A stretch of DNA of 64,000 nucleotides from Nonomuraea maritima (lineage in GTDB: Bacteria; Actinomycetota; Actinomycetes; Streptosporangiales; Streptosporangiaceae): assembly GCF_900100395.1 (NCBI RefSeq), contig NZ_FNFB01000001.1, positions 682,001 through 746,000 on the forward strand, in the 5' to 3' direction. The position numbers were made by a program, and so were the translations under genes. The notes beneath the pieces were generated by a model. It saw only the letters and a program-made list of their open reading frames with translations, searched no databases and was not told the DNA's origin. Below are positions 1 to 12,391 of this stretch, piece by piece (position 1 is the stretch's first letter; each line of letters begins with the position of its first letter).

Positions 1-634
1 TCTTGGCCAGCCCGAGGTCGTAGGGCCCCACCCGCGTGCGTCGCAGCCGGGTGAGGTGACCGCCGACGCCCAGCGCGGCCCCCAGGTCGCGCGCCAGCGC
101 ACGGATGTAGGTGCCGCTCGAGCAGGTCACCACCGCGTCCACGTCGACGACGTCGCCCTCGGCCCTGATCTCCTGGACGTCGAACTCGCGCACCGTGACG
201 GGCCTGGCCTTCAGCTCGACCTCCTCGCCCGCGCGCGCCTTCTTGTACGCCCGCTGGCCGTTCACCTTGATGGCGCTCACCTGCGGCGGGATCTGCATGA
301 TCTGGCCGGTCAGCGCCTCGACACCCTTGCGGATCTCAGCCTCGCTCACCCCGGCCGCCGAGGACGTCGCGGTGACCTCGCCCTCCGCGTCGTCGGTGTT
401 GGTGGTGACGCCGAGCCGGATCGTGGTCTCGTACACCTTCTCGGTCAGCATCAGGTGGCCGAGCAGCCTGGTCGCCTTCTCCACGCCGATCACCAGCACG
501 CCCGTCGCCATCGGGTCGAGCGTGCCGGCGTGGCCCACCCGCCGCGTGCCCGCGATGCGCCGCATCTTGGCCACCACGTCGTGGGACGTCCACTCCGCCG
601 GCTTGTCGACGATGATCAGACCGCTCTCGGCCAT
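1..634 (-). CDS. truB: tRNA pseudouridine55 synthase TruB, partial (3' end outside window)
   Basis: Converts U55 in the T-loop of tRNAs to pseudouridine. The visible 211 codons start with a short N-terminal lead and contain the family signature GHAGTLDPMATGVL, with the catalytic aspartate at residue 40, and later CSSGTYIRALARDLG. The ATG at 634 lies immediately beside the TGA of the upstream DHH gene (635-637), so the two are translationally coupled. It is the last visible gene of the rimP-nusA-infB-rbfA block, its usual place in actinobacteria. The C-terminal end and PUA-like region lie beyond position 1. The identification is secure. Confidence 0.97.
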   Translation of the reverse strand, partial: MAESGLIIVDKPAEWTSHDVVAKMRRIAGTRRVGHAGTLDPMATGVLVIGVEKATRLLGHLMLTEKVYETTIRLGVTTNTDDAEGEVTATSSAAGVSEAEIRKGVEALTGQIMQIPPQVSAIKVNGQRAYKKARAGEEVELKARPVTVREFDVQEIRAEGDVVDVDAVVTCSSGTYIRALARDLGAALGVGGHLTRLRRTRVGPYDLGLAK

Positions 635-1675
635 TCAGGACCCTTTCCGCAGCTCGCGCAGGAACTTCTCCATGGTCTCCGCCACGTTGTCGTGGGAGGT
701 GTGGCCGGCGGCGTTGTGGTGCCCGCCGCCGCCCAGCGCCGCGCACACCCGGCCGACGTCGACGCCGCCCTTCGACCTGGTGGAGACCTGCCAGTCTCCC
801 GCGTCGTCCTCCTTGAGCACGACCGCGATCTCGGCCTCGTCCGTACGCCGGATGACGTCGATGACGCCCTCCAGCTCCGCGTACGGCAGCCCGTACGCCG
901 CCCGGTCGACCCGGGTCACGTACGTCCAGACGATGCCGTCCTCCAGCCGCACCCGTTCGAGCGCGGCGGCGAGCACCTTGAGGTAGCCGAACGGCGAGCG
1001 GTCCCACAGCTCGCGGGCGATCTCGTCGGTGCGCAGCCCCGTCTCCACCAGCCGGGCGGCCATCTGGTGGACGGCGGGCGTGGTCGAGGAGTGCCGGAAC
1101 GAGCCGGTGTCGGTCACCAGCCCGGCGTACAGGCAGGTGGCGATGTCACGGTCCAGACGCCCGCCGAGGCGGTAGACGAGCTGCTCGGCCAGCATGGCCG
1201 TGGCCGCGGCCGCCGCGTCGATGAGGCCGAGCGTGCCGAACCCCTCGTTGGACGGGTGGTGGTCGACCACGACGACCTCGCGGGCGGAGGCGGCGTTCGG
1301 GCACAGCAGCCCGAGCCGCTGGAACGTCGAGGCGTCGAACACGATCATCAGGTCGGGGGCGGCCGGGAACTCGGCCGGCGGCACGAGCATGTCCTGACCC
1401 GGCAGGAAGCGCAGCAGACGCGGCACCGCGAAATGACGGTCGCCGAACGACGCCACCACCCGCTTGCCCATCCGGCGCAACGTGAACGCCACCGCGAGCA
1501 TGGACCCGAGCGCGTCGCCGTCGGGGGTGACGTGGCAGGCCAGGGCCACCTCGTCGGCGTGGCGGATCAGGTCGACGGCACGTTCCCACGAGGAGTCGGG
1601 GATCGGGGACGCCTGCGCGGGCCGCCGCTCCACATGGAAGGAGCGGCCGGCCCGTTTGCGCACGTCGGGTTTCAC
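635..1675 (-). CDS. DHH/DHHA1 phosphoesterase, NrnA-like (oligoribonuclease / pAp phosphatase)
   Basis: A 346-residue DHH-family phosphoesterase. Metal-binding motifs are present in order: [11 protein letters not shown] at residues 48-58, IVFDAS near 113, VVVDHHPSN at 136-144 (the DHH triad), VTDTGSF near 189, and the DHHA1 signature [10 protein letters not shown] near the C-terminus. Family members of this size degrade short oligoribonucleotides and/or dephosphorylate pAp. The start is GTG at 1675, overlapping the TGA of rbfA in a GTGA arrangement, which supports translational coupling. The position between rbfA and truB is conserved in actinobacteria. Exact substrate preference cannot be read from sequence. 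Confidence 0.93.
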   Translation of the reverse strand: MKPDVRKRAGRSFHVERRPAQASPIPDSSWERAVDLIRHADEVALACHVTPDGDALGSMLAVAFTLRRMGKRVVASFGDRHFAVPRLLRFLPGQDMLVPPAEFPAAPDLMIVFDASTFQRLGLLCPNAASAREVVVVDHHPSNEGFGTLGLIDAAAAATAMLAEQLVYRLGGRLDRDIATCLYAGLVTDTGSFRHSSTTPAVHQMAARLVETGLRTDEIARELWDRSPFGYLKVLAAALERVRLEDGIVWTYVTRVDRAAYGLPYAELEGVIDVIRRTDEAEIAVVLKEDDAGDWQVSTRSKGGVDVGRVCAALGGGGHHNAAGHTSHDNVAETMEKFLRELRKGS

Positions 1676-2136
1676 GCCCGGTCTTCTCCGCCGACCTCCG
1701 GCCCCTCGTAGGGGCCTTCGTCGGCCTTGCGGTACGGGTCGGCCTCACCGGCGTAGGAGGCGGCCTCGGCCTGCCGCGCGACCTCGGCGTCGCGCGCGCG
1801 GGCGGCGAGGATGAGGTCGTCGAGGTGGCGGGCGCTGTCGGGCAGCGGGTCATGCTTGAACGTCAGCGTCGGCGCGAACCGCACGCCGGTCTGGCGGCCC
1901 ACCTCGGAGCGGATGATGCCCTTGGCGCTCTCGAGGGCGGCCGCGCTGTCGGCGCGTTCGGCGTCGGAACCGAACACCGTGTAGAAGACGGTCGCATCGC
2001 GCAGGTCAGCCGTGACGCGCGTGTCGGTCACGGTGACGAAGCCCAGGCGGGGATCCTTGATCCGGCGCTCCAGCATCTCGGCGACGATCTGCTGGATGCG
2101 GTCGGCGAGCTTACGCGCTCGTGCGGCATCCACCAT
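1672..2136 (-). CDS. rbfA: Ribosome-binding factor A RbfA
   Basis: Small KH-type protein (154 residues) that assists 30S subunit maturation by binding near the 5' end of 16S rRNA. The N-terminus has the family pattern ([21 protein letters not shown], then [19 protein letters not shown]) and the core ends with [19 protein letters not shown]. The last ~35 residues are an acidic, low-complexity tail typical of actinobacterial RbfA. It sits downstream of DUF503 and overlaps the DHH gene by 4 bases. Start is ATG at 2136. Confidence 0.95.
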   Translation of the reverse strand: MVDAARARKLADRIQQIVAEMLERRIKDPRLGFVTVTDTRVTADLRDATVFYTVFGSDAERADSAAALESAKGIIRSEVGRQTGVRFAPTLTFKHDPLPDSARHLDDLILAARARDAEVARQAEAASYAGEADPYRKADEGPYEGPEVGGEDRA

Positions 2137-2174
2137 GTTCGATCCCCCTCACGCACGACCTGGCGTGCAGTCGT

Positions 2175-2471
2175 TCACTCTTCGTCGTTGTAGAGCCGCT
2201 GCCTGGCTGACAACAGCTCAACCTCGGGGCGGAATGCCACCATACGCTCACATGCGTCCAAAATGTCCTTACAGTTTCCCGGGGTGGCCGACACCACTGC
2301 CACAGCGACCTCCGCTCTGCGGTGCAGGTCGAGGTGTCCTGTCTCGGCCACCGCGATGCTCGGGTAGCGGCGCTGCAGCTCCGCGATCAAAGGACGGACG
2401 ACGGAGCGCTTCTGCTTCAGCGACCTGACGTCACCGAGCAGGATGTCCAGGGTAAGAGCACCCACATACAT
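2175..2471 (-). CDS. DUF503 family protein (YlxP-like)
   Basis: A protein of about 98 residues of the DUF503/YlxP family, of unknown biochemical function but very often encoded between infB and rbfA, as here. The conserved opening MYVGALTLDILLGD, then SLKQKRSVVRPLIAELQRR and the GHLDLHRRAEVAVAVVS core are visible. The reading frame is open further upstream to 2510, but family members begin at MYVGAL, so ATG 2471 is chosen. A strong stem-loop (2552-2582) separates it from infB. A role linked to ribosome function is inference from context only. Confidence 0.88.
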   Translation of the reverse strand: MYVGALTLDILLGDVRSLKQKRSVVRPLIAELQRRYPSIAVAETGHLDLHRRAEVAVAVVSATPGNCKDILDACERMVAFRPEVELLSARQRLYNDEE

Positions 2472-2551
2472 CGTCGACAACCACCGCTTGGCCTCGTGGG
2501 GTGGATGCACGACCGTCCTGCCGCGGTGGGGAGCAGGTCAGTGCGTGCGAG

Positions 2552-2582
2552 GGGCGCCCGGCGGATGTCCCGCCGGGCGCCC
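2552..2582 (-). terminator. 13-bp stem-loop between infB and DUF503
   Basis: GGGCGCCCGGCGG (2552-2564) and its exact reverse complement (2570-2582) form a perfect 13-bp stem with a 5-nt loop. It lies 10 bases past the infB stop. There is no long U-tract. It may terminate or attenuate transcription between infB and the DUF503-rbfA-DHH-truB genes, or act as a processing/stability element. Confidence 0.6.
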
Positions 2583-2592
2583 GGCCGCGGTG

Positions 2593-5694
<3,102 letters not shown>

Positions 5695-5819
5695 TGCACT
5701 CCCTTACTCGGCCCGGGAGGCTGGCTGTGCCGTCCGGACCGTCGCTACCTTGACGTCTTCATCGCCGCGTGCTCATCAGGCGCTCATAGCAATCTGACTC
5801 CGCCCATCAACTCGGCGTC

Positions 5820-6119
5820 CTACATGACATTTCGTGGTTCTCCCTCCAGGTGCGCCCGCACCAGCGACACGTCAAGCGGCCCCGCGACACGGAAAGCGCG
5901 CGGAAACGCTCGGCGACGCTCGGCAAGCTCCAGACAACTCATGGACGGATGCAGCGACGCACCGCGGCCAGGAAGTTGTCCTCGCAGGTCAGGGACCACT
6001 TGATCCTCAACCCGAACCAGGCGGAGCAGCTCGGACTTAGCCGTGCGAACCCTGCAGCCCACACAGGTGCGCTGCGGGGCTGCGTGGCCACCATATTCCA
6101 GCTTACCGTGTTGACGCAT
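5820..6119 (-). CDS. ylxR: YlxR family RNA-binding protein (DUF448)
   Basis: A 99-residue YlxR/DUF448 protein with the family signature RTCVGCR near residue 17 and a basic C-terminal half. Known members bind RNA, and one has been described as a modulator of RNase P. It overlaps the 3' end of nusA (to 6103) by 17 bases and precedes infB, the standard order. The ATG at 6119 is used because it places the RTCVGCR motif at the usual distance from the start; GTG starts slightly downstream cannot be excluded. Confidence 0.9.
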   Translation of the reverse strand: MRQHGKLEYGGHAAPQRTCVGCRVRTAKSELLRLVRVEDQVVPDLRGQLPGRGASLHPSMSCLELAERRRAFPRAFRVAGPLDVSLVRAHLEGEPRNVM

Positions 6120-7107
6120 CTACGGAACCGGCGGCGTCCTCGGCTTGGGTGTCCGGCCGGATGTCGATCCGCCATCCGGTGAGCCTGGCTGCGAGCCGTG
6201 CGTTCTGCCCCTCTTTGCCGATGGCCAGCGAAAGCTGGTAGTCAGGCACCGTCACGCGTGCGACCCGTCCTTCGAGATCGAGAACCTCGACGTGGGAAAC
6301 ACGGGCGGGCGACAGGGCATTCCCGACGAATTCCCCCGGGTCTTCCGACCAGTCGATGATGTCGATCTTCTCGCCGTGCAGCTCCGTCATCACGTTGCGC
6401 ACGCGCGAGCCCATCGGGCCGATGCACGCGCCCTTGGCGTTGACGCCCGGCTTGCGCGACCGGACCGCGATCTTCGTACGGTGACCCGCCTCGCGCGCCA
6501 CCGCCGCGATCTCCACGGTGCCGTCGGCGATCTCCGGCACCTCCAGCGCGAACAGCTTCTTCACCAGACCCGGGTGGGTACGCGACAGGGTGACCGAGGG
6601 GCCCTTGTGCCCCTTCTTCACCTGCACGACGTAGGCGCGGATGCGCTCGCCGTGCGCGTACTCCTCGCCCGGGACCTGCTCGGCGTGCGGCAGCACGGCC
6701 TCGATCTTGCCGAGGTCGACCAGCACCACGCGAGGGTCCTTGCCCTGCTGGATGACGCCGGACACCAGCTCGCCCTCGCGGCTGGCGAACTCACCGAAGT
6801 TGACCTCGTCCTCGGCGTCGCGCAGCTGCTGCAGGATGACCTGCCTGGCGGTGGTGGCGGCGATCCTGCTGAAGTTGCCAGGTGTGTCGTCGTACTCCCT
6901 GACGACCTCGCCGTTCTCGTCGAGCTCGGCCGCCCAGATGGTGACGTGGCCGGTGGCCCGGTCGAGTTCCGCGCGGGCCTTCGCCCCCGAGCCGTCGGTG
7001 CGGAAGTAAGCGATAAGCAACGCGTCCTCGATCGCCTTGACGACCAGGTCGAAGGAGATGTCCTTCTCCCGCTCCAGGCTGCGCAGGACGCTCATGTCGA
7101 TGTCCAC
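6103..7107 (-). CDS. nusA: Transcription termination/antitermination factor NusA
   Basis: RNA polymerase-binding factor controlling pausing, termination and antitermination. The protein is 334 residues: an N-terminal RNAP-binding domain ([20 protein letters not shown]), an S1 domain around residues 110-180, then two KH domains ([19 protein letters not shown] near 220-240 and [21 protein letters not shown] near the C-terminus). As in other actinobacteria, the C-terminal acidic repeats of enterobacterial NusA are absent. It lies 12 bases downstream of rimP and overlaps ylxR. Confidence 0.97.
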   Translation of the reverse strand: MDIDMSVLRSLEREKDISFDLVVKAIEDALLIAYFRTDGSGAKARAELDRATGHVTIWAAELDENGEVVREYDDTPGNFSRIAATTARQVILQQLRDAEDEVNFGEFASREGELVSGVIQQGKDPRVVLVDLGKIEAVLPHAEQVPGEEYAHGERIRAYVVQVKKGHKGPSVTLSRTHPGLVKKLFALEVPEIADGTVEIAAVAREAGHRTKIAVRSRKPGVNAKGACIGPMGSRVRNVMTELHGEKIDIIDWSEDPGEFVGNALSPARVSHVEVLDLEGRVARVTVPDYQLSLAIGKEGQNARLAARLTGWRIDIRPDTQAEDAAGSVDASTR

Positions 7108-7119
7108 GGCGGCTCCCCC

Positions 7120-7626
7120 TTAGCCCTCGTCGCCGTCGACGTCGTCGAACCGGCGGAATTCCACCTGTACCCGTCCCCGGGCCAGGTCTTCGTAATCAAG
7201 CCTTCGCGCGTCGCCGGCGACGTCGATGTCGACGCCGCTCTCGTCGGCGCCCAAGATGCGGCCCTCGACCACGGAGCCGTCTCTCATCTCGGCCTTCACC
7301 AGCCGCTTGGCGGCACGCCGCCAGTGGCGCGGCTCGGTGAGCGGACGGTCGACGCCGGGCGAGGAGACCTCCAGCGTGTAAGCGGCCTGGCCCATCGCCT
7401 CGTCGTCGTCGAGCGCCGCGGAAACGGCCTGGCTGACGTCGGCCACGTCGTCGAGGCTCACACCGCCGTCACGGTCGACGATCACACGCAGGACGCGTCG
7501 CTTGCCTGCCTGGGTGACCGTGACGTCCTCCAGGTCGAGGCCCTCCGCGCTGACCACGGGCTCCAGGAGCTTCATCAGGTGGTCGCGGGGTGATGCGCTG
7601 CCCATATCGACCTCCCCTATTGTCAT
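7120..7626 (-). CDS. rimP: Ribosome maturation factor RimP
   Basis: A 168-residue RimP, needed for 30S assembly. Visible family features include LLEPVVSAEGLDLEDVTV, RVIVDRDGGVSLDDVADVS and the conserved LEVSSPGVDRPL loop before the C-terminal SH3-like domain. It is the first gene of the minus-strand block. The region 7627-7839 separates it from the divergent lipoprotein gene and should contain both promoters. The start may be ATG 7626 (MTIGEVDM) or the internal ATG eight codons in. Confidence 0.94.
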   Translation of the reverse strand: MTIGEVDMGSASPRDHLMKLLEPVVSAEGLDLEDVTVTQAGKRRVLRVIVDRDGGVSLDDVADVSQAVSAALDDDEAMGQAAYTLEVSSPGVDRPLTEPRHWRRAAKRLVKAEMRDGSVVEGRILGADESGVDIDVAGDARRLDYEDLARGRVQVEFRRFDDVDGDEG

Positions 7627-7839
7627 GTCTCAGCCGGGCGGACCTCGCCTTCGGCTCTCCGCCGTCTGGCCGCTCGGGCCGGCGACGACAGTTGACACCC
7701 TATCCGTACGCGGGCACGGGAAGAGCGCCACTCGTCGCTTGTCGAGTGGCAGCCGTGCCGGGCGCGCCACCTGACGGCGGACCGGGGCGGCAGACCGTAC
7801 GATGCTATCTGCGTCCGTAGTCACTGGAGGTCCACGCCC

Positions 7840-8346
7840 GTGCGCCCGCGTCATCTGTCCCGGCGAGCCTTGCTGGCCGGCGGAGCGGCCGCTCTCACCG
7901 CCTGCAGCGCCTCGGGGCCGCCCTCACCGACCACCCCGGCCGTCGACTCGCCGGAGACGCGGCTGCTGAGGGAGCTCATCGCCGACAAGGAGCGCACGAT
8001 CGCGCTCTACACGTCGCTGATCGCCGACGGCGGCGACAAGCTGGTCCCGTTCCGCGACCGCCACCAGGCGCATCTCGACGAGCTGCGCAAGCATGTGCCG
8101 GGCGGCGCCTCGACATCGGCTCCGCCGCCGTCGGCGCAGGCGACTGCCACACCGTCCACCACACCGTCCGCCACACCGTCAGCCCCGCCCAAGCCGTCGC
8201 TGTCGCGGCTGCGCAAGGTCGAGGACGACGCGGCGGAGCTGCGCACACGTCAGCTCGCCACCGTCTCGCCCGGTGTGGCGCAGCTCATCGCCAGCATCGG
8301 CGCGTGCGAGGCCGCCCACGCCGTCGCCCTGCCGAGGTCGCTGTGA
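7840..8346 (+). CDS. Tat-type lipoprotein with ferritin-like helices
   Basis: A 168-residue predicted exported lipoprotein. The N-terminus carries a twin arginine (SRRALLAGG, R8-R9) and a lipobox LTAC with the acylated cysteine at 22. The mature part has helices with regularly spaced Glu/His residues (ERTIALYTSLI, RDRHQAHLDELRKHV, then a C-terminal GACEAAHAVALP) separated by a Ser/Thr/Pro linker, resembling the ferritin-like fold of its downstream neighbour. GTG start at 7840 follows CTGGAGG. Its stop overlaps the start of the next gene (GTGA), so the two are coupled. Function unknown; a metal-handling or structural role at the membrane is inference. Confidence 0.75.
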   Translation: MRPRHLSRRALLAGGAAALTACSASGPPSPTTPAVDSPETRLLRELIADKERTIALYTSLIADGGDKLVPFRDRHQAHLDELRKHVPGGASTSAPPPSAQATATPSTTPSATPSAPPKPSLSRLRKVEDDAAELRTRQLATVSPGVAQLIASIGACEAAHAVALPRSL

Positions 8347-8849
8347 GCGGGCGCGCGGCCCTGTGGGCCCCCGGTGACCTCGACAAGCTGCACAAGGCCC
8401 TCGTGGCCGAGCACGCGGCGTTGTTCGCCTACGGGCTGCTGGGAGCCCGTACGTCGGGCGCGCTGCGGACACGGGTCGTCGACGCCTTCGAGTCGCACCG
8501 GGCGCGGCGCGACCAGCTGCGGTCGTACATCGTGGCGAAGGGCGGCAAGCCGGCCGAGGCGGACGCCTCGTACGCGCTGCCGTTCTTCCCCTCCGACGCC
8601 AGGCGGGCCGCAGAGCTCGCGGTGCATCTGGAGAACGGCGTCACGGCCGCCTACCTCGAACTGGTCGCGGCCCAGGACGTGTCGCTGCGCCGCTACGCCG
8701 CCCAGGCCATGCAGGACGCGGTGCTGCGGGCCTACGGGTTCAGGCCGGCCCAGCCGCCGGCCTTCCCCGGCATGCCGGCCCCGGCCCCGGCGCCCACGTC
8801 AGCGGCGACGGCGTCGCCGTCGGGTGCGGGCGGCGGCCTGACGGAGTGA
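8343..8849 (+). CDS. Ferritin-like DUF4439 domain protein
   Basis: A 168-residue protein resembling DUF4439 ferritin-like proteins of actinobacteria. Two helix pairs with Glu/His spacing are visible (LHKALVAEHAALFAYGLLG, FESHRARRDQLRSYIVAKG, then ELAVHLENGVTAAYLELVAA). The C-terminal 40 residues are a Pro/Ala-rich tail. GTG 8343 overlaps the upstream stop; the longer open frame upstream is only the shadow of that gene. No signal peptide is present, although its partner is a lipoprotein, so the pair may form a membrane-tethered complex (inference). Confidence 0.8.
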   Translation: MSGRAALWAPGDLDKLHKALVAEHAALFAYGLLGARTSGALRTRVVDAFESHRARRDQLRSYIVAKGGKPAEADASYALPFFPSDARRAAELAVHLENGVTAAYLELVAAQDVSLRRYAAQAMQDAVLRAYGFRPAQPPAFPGMPAPAPAPTSAATASPSGAGGGLTE

Positions 8850-8875
8850 CCGCGCGGGCGACACGCCCGCGCGGT
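8849..8875. terminator. Bidirectional terminator between convergent genes
   Basis: ACCGCGCGGGCG (8849-8860) and its exact reverse complement (8864-8875) give a 12-bp stem with a 3-nt ACA loop. It lies between the stop of the DUF4439 gene and the stop of proS, which converge here, so it can serve both. Confidence 0.75.
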
Positions 8876-8885
8876 GATCTCCGGA

Positions 8886-10631
8886 TCAGCCGTTGACGGC
8901 GGCGACGATGCGGTCGGCGGCCTCGGCGAGCGGGATCTCCGACTTCTCGCCGGTGACGCGGTCGCGCAGCTCCGCCACGCCCTGCGACAGGCCGCGGCCG
9001 ATCACCACGATCGTCGGCATGCCGAGCAGCTCGGCGTCCTTGAACTTCACGCCGGGCGAGACCTGCCGGCGGTCGTCGACGAGGACGCGCAGCCCGCGCG
9101 CCTCCAGCTCGGCCCCCAGCTGGAGAGCCGCCTCGACCTGGTTCTCCTTGCCCGTGCCGACGATGTGGACGTCGGCGGGCGCGATCTCGCGCGGCCACAC
9201 GATGCCGAGGTCGTCGTAGGACTGCTCGACGACGACGGCGACCGCGCGGGACACGCCGATGCCGTAGGAGCCCATGGTGACGCGGATCGGCTTGCCGTCG
9301 GGGCCGAGGGCGTCGAGGCCGGCGGCGTCGGCGTACTTGCGGCCGAGCTGGAAGATGTGGCCGATCTCGATGCCCCGGTCGATCGACAGGTCGGACCCGC
9401 AGCGGGGGCAGGGGTCTCCGGCGCGCACCTCGGCGGCCTCGATGGTGCCGTCGGGGACGAAGTCGCGGCCCGCGACCACGTTGACCGCGTGGCGGCCGGG
9501 CTCGTTGGCGCCCGTGAGCCACGACGTGCCGGTGACGACGCGCGGGTCGACGAGGTAGCGGATGCCGAGCTCGCGCAGGACCTGCGGCCCGATGTAGCCG
9601 CGGACGAGGCCGGGGTGGCGTTCGAAGTCGGCGGCCTCGAAGATGGCGGGCTCGCCGGGTGCGAGCGCCGCCTCCAGGCGCTTGAAGTCGACCTCGCGGT
9701 CGCCGGGAACGCCGACGATCAGCGTCTCGACCTTGTCGGAGCCCGGGGTGGTCACCTTGACGACGACGTTCTTCAACGTGTCGGCGGCGGTGACGGACAG
9801 GCCGTGGTGCTCGTTGACGTACGACACCAGCGACTCGATGGTCGGGGTGCCGGGAGTGTCGAGCACCTTCAGCGCCGGCGCCTCGGCGTCGGGACGGGCG
9901 GCGGGGGCCGACGTGGTGACGGCCTCGGCGTTGGCCGCGTAGCCGCAGGAGTGGCAGGCGACGAACGTGTCCTCGCCGGTGGGCGTGGAGGCCAGGAACT
10001 CCTCGGAGGCCGAGCCGCCCATCGCGCCAGACTGGGCGAAGACGATCTTGTAGTTGATGCCGAGGCGGTCGAACGTGCGGATGTAGGCCTCGCGGTGCTG
10101 CTCGTAGGAGCGCTTGAGGCCGTCGTCGTCGAGGTCGAAGGAGTAGGAGTCCTTCATCAGGAACTCGCGCCCGCGCAGGATGCCCGCGCGGGGGCGCGCC
10201 TCGTCGCGGTACTTCGTCTGGATCTGGTAGAGGGTGACCGGGTAGTCCTTGTACGAGTTGTATTCGCCCTTCACCATGTCGGTGAAGAGCTCCTCGTGCG
10301 TGGGACCGAGCAGGTAGTCGGCGCCCTTGCGGTCCTGCAGACGGAAGATGTTGTCGCCGTACTCGGTCCAGCGGCCGGTCGCCTCGTAGTACTCGCGGGG
10401 CAGCAGGGCGGGGAAGAGCACCTCCTGGGCGCCCATCCGGTTCATCTCCTCGCGGACGATCCTGGCGACGTTCTCCAGCACGATCTTGCCGAGGGGCAGC
10501 CACGAGTAGATGCCGGGGGCGACCCGGCGGACGTAGCCGGCGCGGACGAGCAGCTTGTGGCTCGGGACTTCCGCGTCTGCCGGGTCGTCCCGCAGGGTGC
10601 GAAGAAACAACGACGACATGCGCAGCAACAC
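8886..10631 (-). CDS. proS: Prolyl-tRNA synthetase (bacterial type with editing insertion)
   Basis: Class II synthetase charging tRNA-Pro. About 581 residues. The opening [20 protein letters not shown] is typical; motif 2 is seen in [20 protein letters not shown], the Ala-tRNA-Pro editing (INS) domain lies about residues 220-400, motif 3 in [13 protein letters not shown], and the C-terminal anticodon-binding domain ends IVAAVNG. Two GTG codons (10637 and 10631) are possible starts; 10631 is preferred because AAGGAG lies at the right distance before it. It converges with the DUF4439 gene across a strong hairpin. Confidence 0.96.
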   Translation of the reverse strand: MLLRMSSLFLRTLRDDPADAEVPSHKLLVRAGYVRRVAPGIYSWLPLGKIVLENVARIVREEMNRMGAQEVLFPALLPREYYEATGRWTEYGDNIFRLQDRKGADYLLGPTHEELFTDMVKGEYNSYKDYPVTLYQIQTKYRDEARPRAGILRGREFLMKDSYSFDLDDDGLKRSYEQHREAYIRTFDRLGINYKIVFAQSGAMGGSASEEFLASTPTGEDTFVACHSCGYAANAEAVTTSAPAARPDAEAPALKVLDTPGTPTIESLVSYVNEHHGLSVTAADTLKNVVVKVTTPGSDKVETLIVGVPGDREVDFKRLEAALAPGEPAIFEAADFERHPGLVRGYIGPQVLRELGIRYLVDPRVVTGTSWLTGANEPGRHAVNVVAGRDFVPDGTIEAAEVRAGDPCPRCGSDLSIDRGIEIGHIFQLGRKYADAAGLDALGPDGKPIRVTMGSYGIGVSRAVAVVVEQSYDDLGIVWPREIAPADVHIVGTGKENQVEAALQLGAELEARGLRVLVDDRRQVSPGVKFKDAELLGMPTIVVIGRGLSQGVAELRDRVTGEKSEIPLAEAADRIVAAVNG

Positions 10632-10732
10632 GGCCACTCCTTGCTCGAACCTGGATCGGTGGCTTACAGGCTATCGACTCGGCACGGCCTCCCGCTCCCG
10701 GATATCTGGCGAGCCGCCCGGAGCGGCGCCGG

Positions 10733-11404
10733 TCAGACGGACAACGGGACCCAGCCCGTGACGAAGACCGCCAGACCGGCCGTGAACGTCCCGGAGAAGA
10801 CGACCGACAGCGCGAGCGCGCGCAGGCGCGCCCTCGCGTTCCTGCGCAGCACCAGCACCAGGATCAGCGACGACAGGCCGATCACCATCGCGGGCCCCGG
10901 CCAGAACGACTGCTCGCTCTCGATGAATCCGGGGGTCGCGCGGTCCACGACGTCGGCGATGAGCGCCGCGCCGACCGCGCCCGCCGCGAGGTCGCCCCAG
11001 CCGTCGTCCCTGTGCGTGGCGTACGCGAGCATGCCGAGGCCGACGAGGAGGATGAGCGTCCAGTTGAGCGAGCCCGCGTCGGAGCCCATCGCCTGCAGGA
11101 CGTCGCGGCCGCGCAGCGCGCCCGCCCCCATGGTCGCCACGAGGGCCGAGACGGCGGCGAGGAACGTGGTCACCAGCGCCCACGCGAAGCCGGACGCGGT
11201 CGCGCCCACCGCGAGCGAAAGGGCGAGGTAGGCGTACGGGTCGTAGATCTGGGCCGCCCACTGGGGGCCGTTCCCCGACAGCAGGATGCCGATCAGACCG
11301 ATGACCATCCCCCCGGCGAAGGCCGCCATCAAGTGACGCTCGATCGCCCGCTGACGCCGGTCGTACTCGGCGAAGTCGGCATAGTCGATGGTGGTGTTGT
11401 TCAT
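10733..11404 (-). CDS. Uncharacterised multi-pass membrane protein
   Basis: A 223-residue protein not recognised as a named family. A short hydrophilic, acidic N-terminus (MNNTTIDYADFAEYDRRQRA) precedes about six hydrophobic segments, including MVIGLIGILL, ALVTTFLAAVSALVATMG, LILLVGLGMLAYA, MVIGLSSLILVLVL and VFSGTFTAGLAVFV. The charged stretch LRRNARARLRA lies between the last two. It stands alone between proS and a convergent-free gap, with no clear operon partner. No catalytic motif is visible. Confidence 0.7.
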   Translation of the reverse strand: MNNTTIDYADFAEYDRRQRAIERHLMAAFAGGMVIGLIGILLSGNGPQWAAQIYDPYAYLALSLAVGATASGFAWALVTTFLAAVSALVATMGAGALRGRDVLQAMGSDAGSLNWTLILLVGLGMLAYATHRDDGWGDLAAGAVGAALIADVVDRATPGFIESEQSFWPGPAMVIGLSSLILVLVLRRNARARLRALALSVVFSGTFTAGLAVFVTGWVPLSV

Positions 11405-11542
11405 CCTTGTCCCTGGTCAACCCTGGCCCGCTACCCCAATAGGGATGACCAGCGCCAGCCCATGTACCCGCCCTAACAAGGCAAATCTGGGTTAAATTCC
11501 CCCCAAGAGTGACATTTCGGGCACTCGGCGCTACATCGGGCG

Positions 11543-12025
11543 TCAGCCGCCGAGGAGCTCCTCCCAGGGGTGGCGGGCGTTGGTGCGGCGGCTCGTGTCG
11601 AGGGCCTCGGCCAGCCGCCACAGGCCCGGCCGGGTGCGTACGCCGGCGCGTCCGGTCGGATCGACTGCGCGCAGCACGAACCGCACACCCATCACGTCGA
11701 GCTCCGCCGAGCCGTCGCCGCCAGGACCGGCCTGGACCACCAGCGAACCCTCGCGCCCTGGGTCGCGCACCGCGGCGGCGAGCAGGGCGGCCACCTCGGA
11801 CGCGTAGGGACCGTCGCGCCACTCGATGTGCCAGCTGTGGTCGGACCCGCGCCACCAGGTCAGGTCGCGGCACGACTCGATGACGTCGGCCTCGGTCGCC
11901 AGCGCGGCCATCACCCGGCCGAACGCTTCGTACCTGCGGGCGTCGGTGAGCGAGAGATCGTCGCCTGGGGTCGCGGCCGGTGCGCTCTTCGGCCGCCGCA
12001 GCACGTGCTTTCGCTTCACGAGCAT
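11543..12025 (-). CDS. Hypothetical protein
   Basis: A 160-residue protein I do not recognise. The frame is open further upstream, but the upstream part has no protein-like composition and ATG 12025 (MLVKRKHVLRRPK) gives a basic start followed by a compact alpha/beta-looking sequence with DLTWWRGSDHSWHIEWRDGPYA, LVVQAGPGGDG and AELDVMGVRFVLRAVDP. The C-terminus ends TNARHPWEELLGG. No signal peptide or membrane segment is present. Confidence 0.65.
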   Translation of the reverse strand: MLVKRKHVLRRPKSAPAATPGDDLSLTDARRYEAFGRVMAALATEADVIESCRDLTWWRGSDHSWHIEWRDGPYASEVAALLAAAVRDPGREGSLVVQAGPGGDGSAELDVMGVRFVLRAVDPTGRAGVRTRPGLWRLAEALDTSRRTNARHPWEELLGG

Positions 12026-12391
12026 CAACTCTGATCGCCGCCACACCTTCCCGCAAGCCCTTGCCGCCGATCCGGGCGGCAGGCGACCACTCCTGGGCCC
12101 TTCACAGCGGGCTTGTGCGGGGTAGCGTGGAAGTGCGCCTTCTGCCCCGGGAGATGCCATGTCGCGCCTGCCGGCCGGAGAGGCCGCGCGCAGGTCCTGG
12201 GAGCGTGCGGCCGCGGTCACCGGCTCCCCCGCCGCCGTCCTTCCACGGCCTCGACCGCGGGCTCGCGTCGCGCATCGGCCGGGGACGGGTTCGCGCGTTC
12301 GGGGGATCGGGGATACATCGATCACACTGGCCGGTTGCATCCAGTGGGACGCGTGCCCGTGTGACCACCGGCACCGGCAGAAGGAGGCAGC
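12026..12391. other. Intergenic region upstream of fprA
   Basis: About 366 bases between a divergent hypothetical gene and fprA. Several open frames occur but none has convincing composition or a good ribosome-binding site. It should hold the fprA promoter. The only clear signal is the strong Shine-Dalgarno GAAGGAGG just before GTG 12392. Confidence 0.5.

Noticed and set aside
56..1711. 551-residue plus-strand open frame over truB/DHH
   Set aside because: It is the antisense shadow of two confidently identified genes; composition is Arg/His/Asp/Leu-rich as expected for shadow frames in high-GC DNA.
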